Source of the DNA: Colletotrichum lupini
Lineage: Eukaryota; Ascomycota; Sordariomycetes; Glomerellales; Glomerellaceae
Direction: 5' to 3'
Length of the DNA stretch: 64,000 bases
Assembly (NCBI RefSeq): GCF_023278565.1
Contig: NC_064672.1
Span: 7,688,001-7,752,000, forward strand
The position numbers and the translations under genes are program-made. Positions 10,792 to 22,046 of this stretch are shown here, piece after piece (within the stretch, counting starts at the first letter, position 1; each line of letters starts with the position of its first letter). A model generated the notes under the pieces. The model had not been told where the DNA came from and did not search any database. It was given only the letters and a program-made list of their open reading frames with translations.

Positions 10792-12646
10792 TCAGGCCGA
10801 TTTGCACAACTTGCCACTGTTGAGGTTGTAATTCCAAGCATCGCTTCCGACGCCCGACAAGACGAACAGACTCTCGGAAGGGTCATATTTGCTCTTGATC
10901 TCAACCAGACGGTCGTAGGAAGTACCGTAAAAGTCCTCCTTGAACATGGAGTCAAAAGCATTGCCCTCGTTCATGTAGGAGCCAGCACCCGGTGCCCACT
11001 CGCGCCAGACGGGCTCCTTGGTCTCTTCCAGCCACTGCGCGACACCGTCGAGAGCCTCTTGGGGCGCCGCGTTAGGATCCGCCGATGCGCCGTAGCTCAT
11101 CAGGTGGATGTACGTAGAGCGCCACATCGGGTTGAGGGCACCTCGCATCACCTCGGGGACGTTGCGAGGCCCCAGCCCGCCTTGCAGACCGATGACCATG
11201 AGGGCGCTACCCGTGGGGTTCTGCGGCACGCTGAGACGCTGGAGGTACCCAGAGACGGCCGACACCGGAGTCTCCGCGAGTTCCTTGCGTCCGAGGAGGC
11301 GACTCGTCATCATCCCAGCCCCGGCTGCGCTGGGCGATGTGTTCAGGCTCTCGAAGAAGCTCATAAAGTCAGGCTGCGATGACGGCTCGCTCAGGGTGAC
11401 TGTGACAGATTTGTTGCCCACCTCTGCGAGGATGCGAGCTCTAACGGGCTCGAGGAGCAAGGTCATCTTCTCTGCTGTCGTGTTGTACGCGAAGAAGCCA
11501 ATGGAGGCGGTGACCTTGCGGACAGTCTCGGACGAGTTGGCAGGTAGAGCTCCGGCGCTGAACATGCCGGTCCCGGTGAGAGTCCCGTCCATCAAGTCAG
11601 GCATACTGGCGAGCAGGGCTGCGGCACCTCTCCAAGCCGCCTCTCTGGAGGTAGTGTCGTTGCCGACGGCCGACACTTGGATGCCGCTGGAGACAACATT
11701 GCCCGGCGGGGGGTTCGCCTTGATGACGTACTCGGAGACGAGGCCGTACTGGCCGGCGCCTCCGCCGCGGACGGCCCATAGAAGATCCTGGTTTTGCGCC
11801 TCGTTGGCGACAAGGATCTGGCCGTCGGTCGTCACGACGCGCACTTGCAGGATCTGGTCTGCCGCGAGGCCGTATGTGCTCGAGAGGGGACCGTGACCGC
11901 CTCCCTGCATGTGTCCGCCGACTCCGACTGTCTCATCAACGCCCCCGACAACAACCTTGTTGAACTTGGCTGCTCCTCGAGAGGCAGAGCCCCAGTTGTG
12001 GCCGCTTCCCAAGGTGAGTGCCGCCTCGGTTCTATTATCGCTGGGGGAACTCCACTCGGGGTGGTATTCGAGTTGTTTGAAGTTGTGAGTCCAGATGGAC
12101 AGCGAGTAGGCGCCGGAAGAGCTAGAGTCAGGTTAGTGCACTGAAAGCTCTGGGGATGAGATTGAAGACATCTTACCGGCCGTTGAGATCGTGCCCAGTT
12201 CCCTTGATGACGATGCGAATGTTCCGCGAGCTGGCCCAGCCCATGGCAGTGGCAATCTGCTCTTCCGTCGTGGCGTTCACAACGTACTGCGGCGAGCCGC
12301 CAATCTCGCAACCCTTGGCCGCGGACTCACTCGGAGGGAGACACGAGTTGTTGGCGTAGATGGAGGAGTCGATGGACTCAGGAAGGGATGCGTGGTAGGC
12401 GGAGTATCCCCATCCCTTCTCGACGTCTTCGCACGACTGCAAGGAGCCGAACGGGTTTCCGGCGTAGCAGGAGGATGCGGCGGGTCGAGTCTTGATGAGA
12501 ACACCGTCTATTGTTGCGTTCAGCGTCGACCAATCCTCGTCGGACGGCCATGCAGCATCGTCGGGGGTGACTTTGCATGTCTGCTGCGCGGAGACGCCTA
12601 GAGCGCAGACGGTTACCAGGAACGAGATGACGGTTTTGGCAGCCAT
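10792..12646 (-). CDS. Secreted FAD-linked oxidase (PCMH/BBE type)
   Basis: Two exons (12646-12177, 12121-10792) encode 599 residues; the 55-nt intron runs from GTAAGA to CTCTAG, with phases matching. A signal peptide (about 1-20, ending GVSA before QQ) points to secretion. An FAD-binding PCMH domain starts near residue 118. GTGHDLNGRSSG carries the histidine (about 152) that binds FAD covalently in this family, and GVGGHMQGGGHG lies at the second flavin-contact loop, where berberine-bridge enzymes have their cysteine; here no Cys is present, so attachment is probably single. A C-terminal BBE segment ends YDPSESLFV plus a short tail. Several NxS/T sites are present. The closest described group is the fungal isoamyl-alcohol-oxidase-like flavoproteins; the substrate cannot be read from sequence. 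No biosynthetic neighbours suggest a cluster. Confidence 0.9.
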
Positions 12647-13748
12647 TGTGGTAACGAGAGAAGGTGACGGGCTTGTGTGCGTGCCTGTGAGATACTACCA
12701 ATGATAAAGGCCATGATGCGGTCTCGATGGGCATTTTTATATCAGAACGGTGGACTCCGCCATCTTCTCATTTTCGTATCGTTGAACGACATTCCACTTT
12801 CGTCACATTTGCCATCGCTACAGATGTTCAGTACCAATTTCGTCACGATACTAGTTGTCCCGGTCCAAGTCACATCAGACGGAAAGTTTCCACAGGGCTA
12901 TGTCGACGGCGCGGAGGGCACGAGGGTATCTCCCCTGATTGCCGAGCCTCCGAGACGCGTACAATGTGCTGTGGCTAGTGTAATAAGGCATGAGAAAACA
13001 GGGTATTAAGAAAAAGCCCACTCAAAAGTCGGTATTTGTGATGACGATATGCCTCCGAAGCCACCTCCCAGAAAGTGAGGACCGCCGTACGCCGCGCCAA
13101 GTCCGAATAGCTCCATGTGTTCTGCCATTTGCCGGTGACCTTGTACAGAAACAGAATCTACATCCCAGTCATCAAGTGTACTGCGACTCGTTAATACTGG
13201 ACAATTATTCTAAGACAAGGGAGGGGGGAATTGGGTAAAACTAGGGTTTAAGGCTGGAGACTAAAACAGGGGCCGGACTTCATGGCTCGTAGAATAATCG
13301 TATCGAAAACGAGCGAATTTTCGTACAGAATGCGGAAATGTTTTGATTGGCTCATCGCCATGATTCAGGGACGAGCGAGACCCCGCTGACGACTTACACG
13401 CACCAAAGCATACAGTAAGGAGTAATTCTGTGACCAGATGACTTTGAGCGGCGGCGTCAAGAAAATTTGCGTCTCTTCTTTTCCCAGACGTCTCAACCAG
13501 TGGTGGCCAGGATAAAGATCCATTGACTTTTCGTTCCCCGGAAAGGAGTACCGAAATTCGTCCCTCTTCCTCTTCCTCGCCCTCCATTCTCCAATCCCTA
13601 CAATCCATCAATCTCCAATTCTTTTCTCCTCTGAGTTCAGACATCTTCCTATCTCGCCTCCTACCAACACATCAATGTCCTAAGACTTTCTCTCCTCTAC
13701 AAGTGCCTTACAGCTTGTAAACACAGACCCCATACCACGAGCTGAGCC
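12647..13748. other. Divergent intergenic region, FAD oxidase / MARVEL gene
   Basis: No coding sequence is supported. The last 250 bp before 13749 are CT-rich on the plus strand (13540-13700), a common fungal leader or initiation-zone feature for the gene at 13749. Confidence 0.5.
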
Positions 13749-14288
13749 ATGAACACAGACTACTGGCAGCTCTCAGGCGCCTTCGGCCTCTGGGTCCGCG
13801 CCTGCATCCGAATCCTCCAATTCGTCTTCGCCATCGTCACGATTGGCCTCTATGCCGCCACGCTCGGCTCCTGGAGCACCCTGCCGACAGATAACCTCGA
13901 GAGAACGCCCTGGATCTACGCCCTCGTCCCGGCCGTCCTCTCAGCGCTGACATGCGCCTACCACGTCTTCGCGACAGTTACACACGCCGCCTGGTCTGTA
14001 TGGGACTTCGGGCTGGCCGTCCTCTGGGCCGCGCTGTGCGGTCTGTCTTCTTCCATGGTCGTGGGCGGCGAGAAGAGTATCAACGTTACGGGCGATGTCA
14101 AGTCGAGACTTGCTGCGGGTGCTTGGATTGCGGGGATTAGCATGCTGCTGTGGCTTCTGAGCTCTGTTCACGGGTGCGCTTTTTGTTGCGCGTCAAGGAA
14201 GATGAAGAGGACGGTGAAGAAGCAGGAATCGGAAGAGGATAAGCTTGAATTGGATGGTCTTCCAAATAGTCAAGAAGAGAATGTCTAG
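13749..14288 (+). CDS. Four-TM MARVEL-like membrane protein
   Basis: This is an intronless 179-residue protein with four hydrophobic helices at about 19-42, 55-77, 84-106 and 121-143. The N-terminus is short, and the cytosolic C-tail is charged, with a Cys-Cys pair (HGCAFCCASRKMKR) followed by a Glu-rich end. This topology matches fungal MARVEL-domain proteins, which associate with plasma-membrane subdomains, but sequence conservation in the family is weak. The start was taken at the first ATG, which follows the CT-rich leader and a purine-rich GAGCC context. It is transcribed in the same direction as the glucosyltransferase downstream, but the 589-bp gap argues for separate control. Other small tetraspan families remain possible. 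Confidence 0.7.
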   Translation: MNTDYWQLSGAFGLWVRACIRILQFVFAIVTIGLYAATLGSWSTLPTDNLERTPWIYALVPAVLSALTCAYHVFATVTHAAWSVWDFGLAVLWAALCGLSSSMVVGGEKSINVTGDVKSRLAAGAWIAGISMLLWLLSSVHGCAFCCASRKMKRTVKKQESEEDKLELDGLPNSQEENV

Positions 14289-14877
14289 ATGGACCGCGGG
14301 TAATAGACTCATCTACTTTATACATTCGTATGGCGTTGGGGTTAATGAGCGGATAATGGGTTTTTATTGGGAGAGATACATAGATTTATCGAGTTTGAAA
14401 ACAAGAGTGCTCGTGAGACTGAGCAAATAATCTTGATTCTGGCAATATCCGGTCTCTCTAGAAAAAAGTCTCGTGGGATGATAACAAGATCCCTTGAGCG
14501 ACTACAAGAAAATTGACAGAGATTACCATCAGACTTTTCCGAGCAGCAGGGAACACCTCCCTTCGCTCTACGGTCACCCCGAAGCAGCGAGACCAGTTGA
14601 GTTTCGGGCCGCTCATTTAGTATCCATGACATTAGATGCCTAGCTAGTAGCTGACGGTAAAACGTAGATCCACTGGCTAACCTGAGAGTAGCCGACTTCC
14701 TGACGCGGCCCTACCCAGGAGGCTATGCGGCAAGGTACTAGGTAGATTAACGTATGCTTAAGTCTCTTTATATGTACTTGATCCTGCCCCTCCCTGTCTC
14801 CTACTTTATTCCCCACGTCCTCTTTTACTATCCACCTTCAACACCACACAGCTATTCAGCACGTGAAGTACGCAAAC
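14289..14877. other. Promoter region of the glucosyltransferase
   Basis: No coding sequence is seen. The final 100 bp (14770-14870) are pyrimidine-rich and form the likely leader of the gene starting at 14878. Confidence 0.45.
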
Positions 14878-17683
14878 ATGGAAGGCGAAAAGAGAGAGAC
14901 ATTTGGATCCTCTAGGGAGTCTAAAGCTTCGGCCTTGGGGCTCGAGGACCTCTATCTCGAAGGTAAAGCAGCCCCAAGACCCTGCAATAACCCTAAAACA
15001 AACACTCAACGCGGTGAATAGAAGGCGAACCATCCGGCTCAACGCAAGCCGAAGACCAGACACCGCCTGAGTATACACCCCAGTACACACCTCAACGCCA
15101 ATGGCCAATACCACTCAATATCGTGGTCCAAGTCGTCGGCTCCAGAGGCGACGTGCAGCCCTTCCTCGCCCTCGCCTCCGCCCTTCAGAAAGCAGGCCAC
15201 CGCGTCCGCATCGCAACGCACCCGCAGTTCTCCTCCTTTGTCCTCGAATCCAACAACTCCGTCCCAGCCTCTGCCTCACCAAACAGGATCGAGTTCTTCC
15301 CCGTCGGCGGCGACCCGGCCGATCTCATGGCGTACATGGTCGAGTCACCCTCCCTGATCCCCAAAATGTCGCAGATCCGCGCGGGCATCATCCAGCGGAA
15401 GCGCGACATGTACGTCGAGATGCTCGACGGCTTTTGGCGGTCCTGCGTTCACCCTGACCCCCTTTCCAACGTGCCATTTGTTGCTGATGCCATTATTGCC
15501 AACCCACCGAGCTTCGCCCACGTGCACTGCGCCCAGGCGCTGGGAATCCCGGTGCATTTGATGTTTACGATGCCGTGGAGCAGTACCAAGGCGTTTCCGC
15601 ATCCGTTGGCGAATATTGGGTTTTCAAAGGCGGATAAGAAGAGTACGAATCATGCTTCGTATTCTGCTGTTGAGTTTTTGACATGGCAGGGGTGAGATTG
15701 TATCTCTTCACAGGCGAGTGGCTATGTTGCTAACGGCAAAACAGCTTGGGAGATCTTGTCAACGCGTGGAGAGTCCAGTCACTTGGCTTGGAACCTGTTC
15801 CGTCGACTGAGGGACATCGTATACTGGAAAGTCTGCAAGTCCCATTCACATATTGTTGGTCGCCGTCTCTCGTGCCCAAGCCTAGTGATTGGGGTCCGCA
15901 CATTGGTATGTTCCACATCAAGAAATCTACCATGAAGAGTCAAGCTAACGATCAGCAACAAGACATTAGTGGCTTCTTCTTCCGCGACCCTGCGCCGTAT
16001 ACACCACCTCCCGACCTCGAAGCCTTTCTCAAGGCCGGCCCACCACCCATATACGTCGGATTCGGAAGTATTGTGGTTGGCGGAATCGAGGGCCTCATGA
16101 CCATGGTCCTCAGCGCAATCAAGGCGACAGGAGTCAGAGCCATTATCTCGAGAGGCTGGAGCAACTTGACCGGCGAGGAGTCGTACAACGTATTTTACGT
16201 GGGCGATTGCCCGCACGAGTGGCTATTCCAGCAAGTCGCCGCTGTCATCCACCACGGCGGCGCCGGTACTACAGCCTGCGGATTGAGATACGGAAAGCCT
16301 ACAACCATTGTTCCCTTCTTCGGAGAGTGAGTAGAAAACAGGATCACATGGGCCACAATTTCACTAACACTTCCCCCATAGCCAACCCTTCTGGGGCGCC
16401 GTCGTGGCAGAAGCTGGCGCAGGACCAGACCCCATCCCCTACCGCTCCCTCACATCGCAAAAGTTAATCCAGGCCATCCAGCTCTGCCTCTCCCTGGACG
16501 CCATCCGCTCGGCCAGAAAGCTCGCCGACGCAATGCAGAGGGAGAACGGCGTCCAGGCCGCCGTCGACGCCTTCCATGCCAACTTGCCACAGTCGAAAAT
16601 GGGCTGCGACTTCTTCTCTGACCAGCCCGCGGCGCTGGTCTACGGGAGGGGTAAGAAACAGGTCAAGATGTGTAGACCCGTCGCGTCCATCTTGGTCAAG
16701 AATGGAAAATTGCAGCGGAAGCAGCTCAAGTCGTACGTGGTCAACTCATACACTCGATTCAAGGACCCTCTCCATGACGCTTGTTACTGAAACTGTTTTT
16801 TTGCAGATATAGATCGAAACCGACAAACATTGAGAACCAGAGATGGGACCCCCTGACGGCAGTATCGGCAGCCTCCATCTCGACAATTGTCAAAATGGCA
16901 GGCGCCACAGCCGACATTATTGTCAAGCCTTTTGAACAATACAAACGTACCAGCGAGTCTGGCGAGAACCTCGAAGAGCAGCAGCAAGTCGAGAACACGC
17001 AAAGACACAGCCAAGCGCCCGCGTTCGCCATGTTGCCCCTCCCCGGCGTCGGCGTCCCAGACGGGGCGGCGGCAACCGGAGAGAAAGCTTCCTCGGCCCG
17101 GCCGCCGCCATCCAGGGGTAGCCAGGAATCATCCTCCAACGGCGCAAAACCAGGCGCCATGGCAGCCGCAGCAGCCAACGGCGTAGGCAAACTCGCGAGC
17201 AACGCGACGAAAGGTCTGCTCGTCGACATACCCCTCGCCGTGACGGAGGGTCTCCGCGCGGTGCCGAACCTGTACGGCGAGCCCGTCCGCAAGCACGACG
17301 CCGTCGAGGGTTTCCGCAGCGGCGTCTCGGTGGCGGGCAAGACGTTCTGCCAGGACATGAAGGGCGGGCTGACAGACATCTTTGTGCACACGTACACGGG
17401 CAAAAAGGAGCAGGGCGCGCTGGGGGCGGCCAAGGGGCTTGGGAAGGGGGTGGCTAGTCTTGTAACGAAGAGTACTGCTGCGACGTTTGGATTGGTTAGT
17501 TACCCGGCGCAGGGGATTTATAGGAGCATCTGGGCTGCGTCGTATGCGGATACGAGGAGGAGTATTGAGGATGAGAAGTTGTTGGAGGGAGATTGGATGG
17601 TGTCCATGAGCCCTGGGTGGAAGATGGATCATGCTGCCATTGTGGAGGATTTTGAGGGGATGAAGGGGACTAGAGGGCAGTGA
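14878..17683 (+). CDS. UDP-glucose:sterol glucosyltransferase-like GT with VPS13/ATG2-like tail
   Basis: Six exons (14878-14962, 15022-15691, 15745-15905, 15963-16326, 16382-16732, 16807-17683) encode 835 residues. Residues about 60-200 form the GT28 N-terminal Rossmann part ([14 protein letters not shown]). The C-terminal donor-binding half has HHGGAGTT (about 402-408) and PFFGDQPFWG, the ATG26/sterol 3-beta-glucosyltransferase signature. It would glucosylate a membrane sterol with UDP-glucose. Unlike Atg26, no GRAM or PH domain precedes it. Residues about 665-790 ([33 protein letters not shown]) resemble the C-terminal repeat region of VPS13/ATG2 proteins, known in several fungal GTs and suggestive of membrane contact. 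Exon 3/4 reads through in frame, but the 57-nt intron has GTATGT, GCTAAC and CAAG; removing it gives HIDISGFFF. Function is confident, the exact acceptor is not. Confidence 0.88.
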
Positions 17684-20600
17684 TGAATGAGTTTGCCTTG
17701 TTGGAATGGTAATAGCTGTCAGCAGAATGGCTGTTTCCTTTTTGCTTGTTTGGATGTGTCTTGTAAGGCGTTGCGGTAGGCATGGGATTAGGGTGGCTCA
17801 AAAGTGAACCAGGAACCAGACCGTCATCATCCCGTGATGGATACCCCATATGCTGGCTCTTCTAGAAGAATTCGATAGCTTATTTCATACGGGTTATTTG
17901 ACCTTGTCTAGGGAATGCGGCTCCTCCACATCTGGGGTAGGTATCATGACCCCAACACAGCCATTGCCACATTGGCTTATACGGGACCGTGGCAGTGATT
18001 TACAAAACCATAGTGGCACGGATGATTAGGCACCGCGTATTTGCAGCTTAGTTCCTATGTACTAGGTCGTCAACCTCGTACAAGATGGGAATGACGATGG
18101 AATTGCAAGATCGTGGACGAGGGATGCACGGCGGCGCAGGGGTGGCGGAAAAGGAAGGCTTCTGGAAGGATTCGATGGCGGGGCATTCGTGGGTGGCTGA
18201 GCTTATCAGGGAATATTCGGAGCAGTAAGATCTACAATTGTTCTCGAAAAAAAAGCTCAGCTATTCCCACATTTGCACAGCAAACGAGACTACGCAGTAA
18301 GACGACAAGGATGATGTAGAACGAAATCAGTCAACCATTTAAGCCTTGTGGAGTCTGCGTTCGCCCTGCGGAAGCATGTGACGAAGGTTATGGGTTCAAC
18401 GTGGAGACGGTTCTCGCCGGGTGCTGGAATCGGTGAGAGTCGGCCAAAGATTGCAGCCGCCAGCGGGTCGCCACCGGAAATTGGTGTTGGTTTGTCGGGA
18501 TGAAGGCGGAGGATCGGCCGACATTCTGGCCAATCCGGAGGATGATGTCAAGTTGCTCAAATACCCAAGAGATATTGATGCGCGGAAAGGCAGAAATTGA
18601 AAGCTCTTGCTCCAAGTTCGCCGGGCGATAAATATTGGCGGGGCAGTGCCGGGTCACGCGTGCCGGAGAGACGCTAGGGCCACTTTCGGAAAGGGTGGAG
18701 ACATGCGGCCGGCGTGGATTGGCCGATCCGGAGGCTGAGAGTTGTGAATGGCGTTCTGCCCAGAAGCTGGGCGGCGACGGTAGATTGAGTGGAGACGACA
18801 CCACTTTACCTTACGGAGGACAATGTAAGAATATGCACGAGCGGTTGGAGGCGCATTCTCAAGAGCGGAGTCAATGAAGTCATTCCCTGGTCTCCAAATT
18901 CCTCGGACTTTGAGAGAGGCTCTGCGATGAAGGATCCGTTGGTGGGTGATTACCGGCCGCAGGAGCCGTTAGGTAACGGATAAATAGATATCTTGCCTTA
19001 GGTAGGTAAAGTAAGCCACTCGCTATGCCATGCAATTATTAACCGAAAGCAGTCGGCGAACAATCACGATGTCTGACTTGAGGGTATAGTATTCGTAGTG
19101 TAGGATTCTCCAAATCTCGGCGCTGGGGTACCATGATATCATGCCACTCTGCCATGCCCTCCCTTGGCGGAAGTCGGCACGCGAGAGGACGTTGATTGGC
19201 TGTTGTGCATGTTGGGGTGACAGGGCCCCGAATATCATGACACAGAGATGAATGATGTGTGAAACGTTCTCCGTTGGCGTGTGACATTTTGGTCGATAGT
19301 TGCAGGCTCAGTGATTCAATTGCCCCTGGCAGACAGACAGCCGCCTGGAGCTTGTCGAGATCAGACGGCGTGTTTGGATGGGATGGTGTGCACTTTTTCT
19401 CGGAGAGGTTGGAGAAGTGCAAAGGTGCCAAAACACAACTGCCCGCCCGCCCTGAGCAGTCAGCAATCAACCCCGTGCGCGGCGTGTCTTGGCTGTAGCC
19501 AAGGCTGATTGAAGGACGGATTGGGTCCGCCACCGCTCTGCCACCAAGGACGGATCGTTGGGATCGGATCGTGAGGTTTTTTTTTTGTTGCCTAGGCAGC
19601 GAAGAATGGAGAGGGCGGAGCAGCGACATTGCCCTCGTGGTAAAGTTTGGAAGCAGTCGGGCGATGACACTTGGTCGATGCGCGCAGTTGAGGTGAAAGT
19701 CGCGCTGTTTATCCGGGCAAAAGAGAAGAAACAACCATGTCACTCTGATTGGGGTGTAGGGACCTTGAAGGTAAGACGGCAGACCGGCAGCTTCGCGATT
19801 GGGCGCGATATGGAAAGTCAAGCCCTCGCAACGGTGTCGATTCTGCTAGCATTGCGGCTTTTTTTTTTTTTTTTTTTTTGAGGCCGTCCATGACCACGAG
19901 ATCTTTTCAACATATTGGCTGTCCTGGTGTAGGTACCTAGGTAGGTCAGGTAGGCAAGTGATGATGCGGAATGTGTGCCGAGAAGAAACAGTCAGCAAGA
20001 TGATTACCTTGGTGCAGGCAGAAAGAACGTCGTGACCGTGAAGGGAAGGAAGCTCAAATTGAGCATGGGCCACCGCATGTTGGAGTTTCGCGGGCAGTGC
20101 AGGTGCTCTCCACCATCGGGCACGTTTGCCCCGCATGGCTCCAGCGTTCCTTCCCTGGTGCTCACATCCCTGCCCCGTTCAACAGCCCACGGACGCAGAC
20201 GGGGCAACCAACTGGAACATGGGGCAGGTACCTCCAGCTTCGTACTTGCACTTTGCGATATCATTGTCACCTTAGTGAGTCTTAAGGGAGGTGCTGCGAG
20301 AGCCCTGCTCCACCATTCGGCTCCTGTAGCTTCCTTTTCGCGGTTTGCGACTGCCTCCTCTCCTCTCCCGCCTATCATCGCGCTTGCCGATAGCTCAGTG
20401 CCACCACCACCTCAGAAAGAAGGCCCCAAGAAGATGACCCCAAGGAAAGAGCTCCTGGGCACAAACACAGCCCACCCTGTGTCCTCCATGTCCCACGGAA
20501 TGATTCGACCCTTGCTCTTAGACCCGTCGGGTGTCTATGATCCCTTGGTCTTAGAACTCTTAGTGCAGTCCCCGGTCTTCATTCTCCCCTCGACACATCT

Positions 20601-20818
20601 CCATTCTGTACCTACCTACCCCAGACGTCGTCTACTTAAGAACCTCTTACCCCCAACCATCACAAATCGTACCTTGGTTAGCACACATGGTTCATCACTC
20701 AGAATCTACCTCCGAAGCTTCTGATCATCTAGATACCCGCACTCGACAAGCTTCTTCTTCCAACACATCTGCACGACACCTTCTTCAAGCCAACTCGTCT
20801 CGATCGCATTCGCCCACG
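17684..20818. other. 3.1-kb gene-free region before the SPFH gene
   Basis: No open frame is supported. Contents: a pair of CGG-rich repeats (18508-18545 and 18721-18738), a 21-T tract (19859-19879), overlapping TAGGTACCTA/TACCTAGGTA palindromes (19930-19943), and a CT-rich stretch from about 20570 that is the likely leader of the gene starting at 20819. Confidence 0.5.
18508..18738. repeat. CGG-rich repeated motif, inverted and direct copies
   Basis: GGCCAATCCGGAGGATGA (18528-18545) recurs as GGCCGATCCGGAGGCTGA (18721-18738), 16 of 18 identical. An inverted partial copy, GGAGGATCGGCC, sits at 18508-18519 and pairs with the first. CGG/CCG triplets are the half sites of Zn2Cys6 regulators, so this may be a binding-site cluster. 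The nearest gene starts are 1 kb (the upstream gene's stop) and 2.1 kb (SPFH start) away, so a target is not clear. Confidence 0.35.
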
Positions 20819-22046
20819 ATGAGCGCCCCGCAACACGAGAGCACTTCCACGGGCAAGGCCCGCGCACCCGATTATGAGGAGCGCAGCGAAACCACGGCCA
20901 ACGGTGGCGGTCTCGGTCTTGGACAGGGCGGCTTCAAGCCTCACAATGAGATGACGGTCCAGCCTCCCACCAAGGAGGATCTCCAGCGCAGCTACGCCAG
21001 AGTTGTCGCCGAAGATGCCAACCCCAAGGGTTGGTACGGAACCATGAGTAAGTCTGATCCTTGCATCCGCCTCACCTCCAAGCCTATCGCAAACCACTGA
21101 CACAACATTACCACCAGTCAACACCTTCGGTGCCTGCATTGGTACTCTTGGTGCCATCCCCTGCTGCATCGTCTGCCCGAACCCTTACAAGAACGTGAAC
21201 CAGGGTAATGTCGGTCTCGTCACCAAGTTTGGCAAATTCTACAAGGCCGTCGACCCTGGTCTTGTCAAGGTCAACCCTCTCAGCGAGAAGCTCATTCAGG
21301 TCGACGTCAAGATTCAAATGGCAGAGGTTCCCCAGCAGACTTGCATGACCAAGGACAACGTCACCCTGCACCTCACCTCTGTCATCTACTACCACATTGT
21401 CGCACCTCACAGAGCCGCCTTCGGTATCTCCAACGTGCGCCAGGCTCTGATGGAGCGAACCCAGACCACTCTCCGCCACGTCGTCGGTGCCCGCATTCTC
21501 CAGGATGTTATTGAGCGTCGTGAGGAGATTGCCCAGTCCATTGGCGAGATCATCGAGGATGTCGCTGCCGGATGGGGTGTTCAGGTCGAGAGCATGCTCA
21601 TCAAGGACATCATCTTCAGCCAAGAGTTGCAGGAGTCGCTGTCCATGGCCGCCCAGAGCAAGCGTATTGGTGAGAGCAAGATCATCGCAGCCAAGGCTGA
21701 GGTACGCATCCTAAATCTCACATGATTACATTTCATCACTAACACAATCTAGGTCGAATCTGCCAAGCTCATGCGCCAGGCTGCCGACATTCTGTCGTCT
21801 GCCCCTGCCATGCAGATCCGCTACCTCGAAGCCATGCAGGCGATGGCCAAGTCTTCCAACAGCAAGGTCATCTTCCTGCCTGGTCCTGGCCAGACCATGC
21901 CCAACATTCAGCAGTCGCTCAGCGGCAACAACCAAGCGGGCGAGTCGAGCGGTGCCAACCACGGCACTGGCGACTTCAACGACTTTGGAGGTCAGGATTC
22001 CGGCTTTCAGCAAGCCATTAACTCTCGTGTCATCGAAAACATTTGA
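20819..22046 (+). CDS. Stomatin/prohibitin-type SPFH (band 7) protein
   Basis: Three exons (20819-21047, 21118-21701, 21753-22046) encode 368 residues. A hydrophobic hairpin segment (FGACIGTLGAIPCCIVCPN, about 80-98) with a Cys cluster could anchor it to membrane or be palmitoylated. It precedes the SPFH domain (about 105-270; GNVGLVTKFGKFYKAVDPG and VDVKIQMAEVPQQT are diagnostic). An Ala/Glu-rich helix with SMAAQSKRIGESKIIAAKAE supports oligomerisation, and the tail is Gly/Asn/Gln-rich. Such proteins scaffold ordered membrane domains; the compartment (plasma membrane or mitochondrion) is not decided. An in-frame ATG at 20687 would add 44 Ser/Thr-rich residues. I chose 20819 because it has A at -3 and the upstream ATG lacks a purine there, but the longer form cannot be excluded. 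Confidence 0.92.
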
